Below, piece after piece: positions 63,836 through 64,000 of a DNA stretch of 64,000 nucleotides. Numbering within the stretch: position 1 is the first letter of the stretch; every line of letters begins with the position of its first letter. The notes beneath the pieces are model-generated. The model was not told where the DNA came from and did no database searches. It was given only the letters and a program-made list of their open reading frames with translations. The stretch is taken from positions 468,345-532,344 of the forward strand of contig NZ_FNJH01000002.1 in assembly GCF_900103225.1 (NCBI RefSeq). The letters are read 5' to 3'. The position numbers and the translations under genes are program-made. This DNA is from Pseudomonas congelans. Lineage in GTDB: Bacteria > Pseudomonadota > Gammaproteobacteria > Pseudomonadales > Pseudomonadaceae.

Positions 63836-64000
63836 TACTGCGCCTGACCCAATATCAGCTGACCGTTCTTGTCGACCGGAATCTGGCTACCCGGATCACG
63901 CTCCATACGAACCTGACCCACCTTCTCGTTCAACTTGTACTTGACGTTGTAGCCCACAACCTTGTCGCTCACATCGTTGACCGTTGTGCAGCGGTTCTGC
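63836..64000 (-). CDS. Glycine-zipper outer-membrane lipoprotein-like gene, C-terminal part (cut by window edge)
   Basis: The minus strand gives an open frame from the right edge to a TAA at 63836: CTTVNDVSDKVVGYNVKYKL, NEKVGQVRMERDPGSQIPVD and then KNGQLILGQAQ. This matches the tail of the SlyB/17-kDa antigen-like glycine-zipper proteins that lie next to suhB in pseudomonads (PA3819 in P. aeruginosa). The zipper and lipobox would be beyond the window. Confidence 0.75.

Overview
The window is a chromosomal segment of a Pseudomonas, most likely of the P. syringae/fluorescens side of the genus. The evidence is gene content and order: xerD; rpsP-rimM-trmD-rplS; ffh; purT; purL-mltF; tadA-multicopper oxidase; guaBA; xseA; leuA; der-bamB-yfgM-hisS-ispG-rodZ-pilW-rlmN-ndk; iscRSUA-hscBA-fdx-iscX; cysE; trmJ; suhB. 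This is the classic pseudomonad backbone, and it is accompanied by GC-rich codon use and typical Pseudomonas REP palindromes. Both ends cut genes: the start of xerD on the left and the tail of a glycine-zipper lipoprotein-like gene on the right.

Layout. 1-8.9 kb holds translation and secretion housekeeping (S16, RimM, TrmD, L19, Ffh), a CcsA-like membrane protein, a CorC/HlyC-type protein, an MHS-type transporter and purT. 9.0-13.1 kb holds a VUT transporter, a perfectly phased 115-bp tandem palindrome array (9560-10280), a gamma-carbonic-anhydrase pair, two Nudix hydrolases, an L,D-transpeptidase and REP elements. 13.1-21 kb holds purL, mltF, tadA and a multicopper oxidase. 34-46 kb holds guaBA, xseA, an M23 peptidase, leuA with a possible leader peptide, an oxaloacetate-decarboxylase-type enzyme, a FlxA-like protein and a methionine-transaminase/omega-amidase pair. 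46-64 kb is the dense der-to-suhB block, including the full ISC iron-sulfur operon behind an IscR-boxed promoter.

The accessory part is 21-34 kb, between the multicopper oxidase gene and guaA. In P. aeruginosa PAO1 these two are neighbours (PA3768/PA3769). The outer portion carries a TPR protein, an orphan membrane protein and a lipoprotein. The inner portion (25.17-33.99 kb) is a genomic island: a perfect 25-bp copy of the guaA 3' end including its stop codon lies at both ends (25165-25189 and 33982-34006), and a broken tyrosine-integrase N-terminus lies just inside the guaA end (33746-33830). The island holds three separate cargo units that look like anti-phage or conflict systems: (1) a three-gene operon of an sce7726-type PD-(D/E)XK nuclease-like protein, an sce7725-type beta protein and a zinc-finger/RES-domain protein with predicted NAD+-consuming activity; (2) a SIR2-STAND (Avs/DSR-like) protein; (3) a three-gene operon of a membrane-anchored small GTPase and two proteins I do not recognise. 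Two of the three units would act on NAD+. The GTPase operon, and the nuclease/beta/RES operon viewed as one system, are the best candidates for something undescribed.
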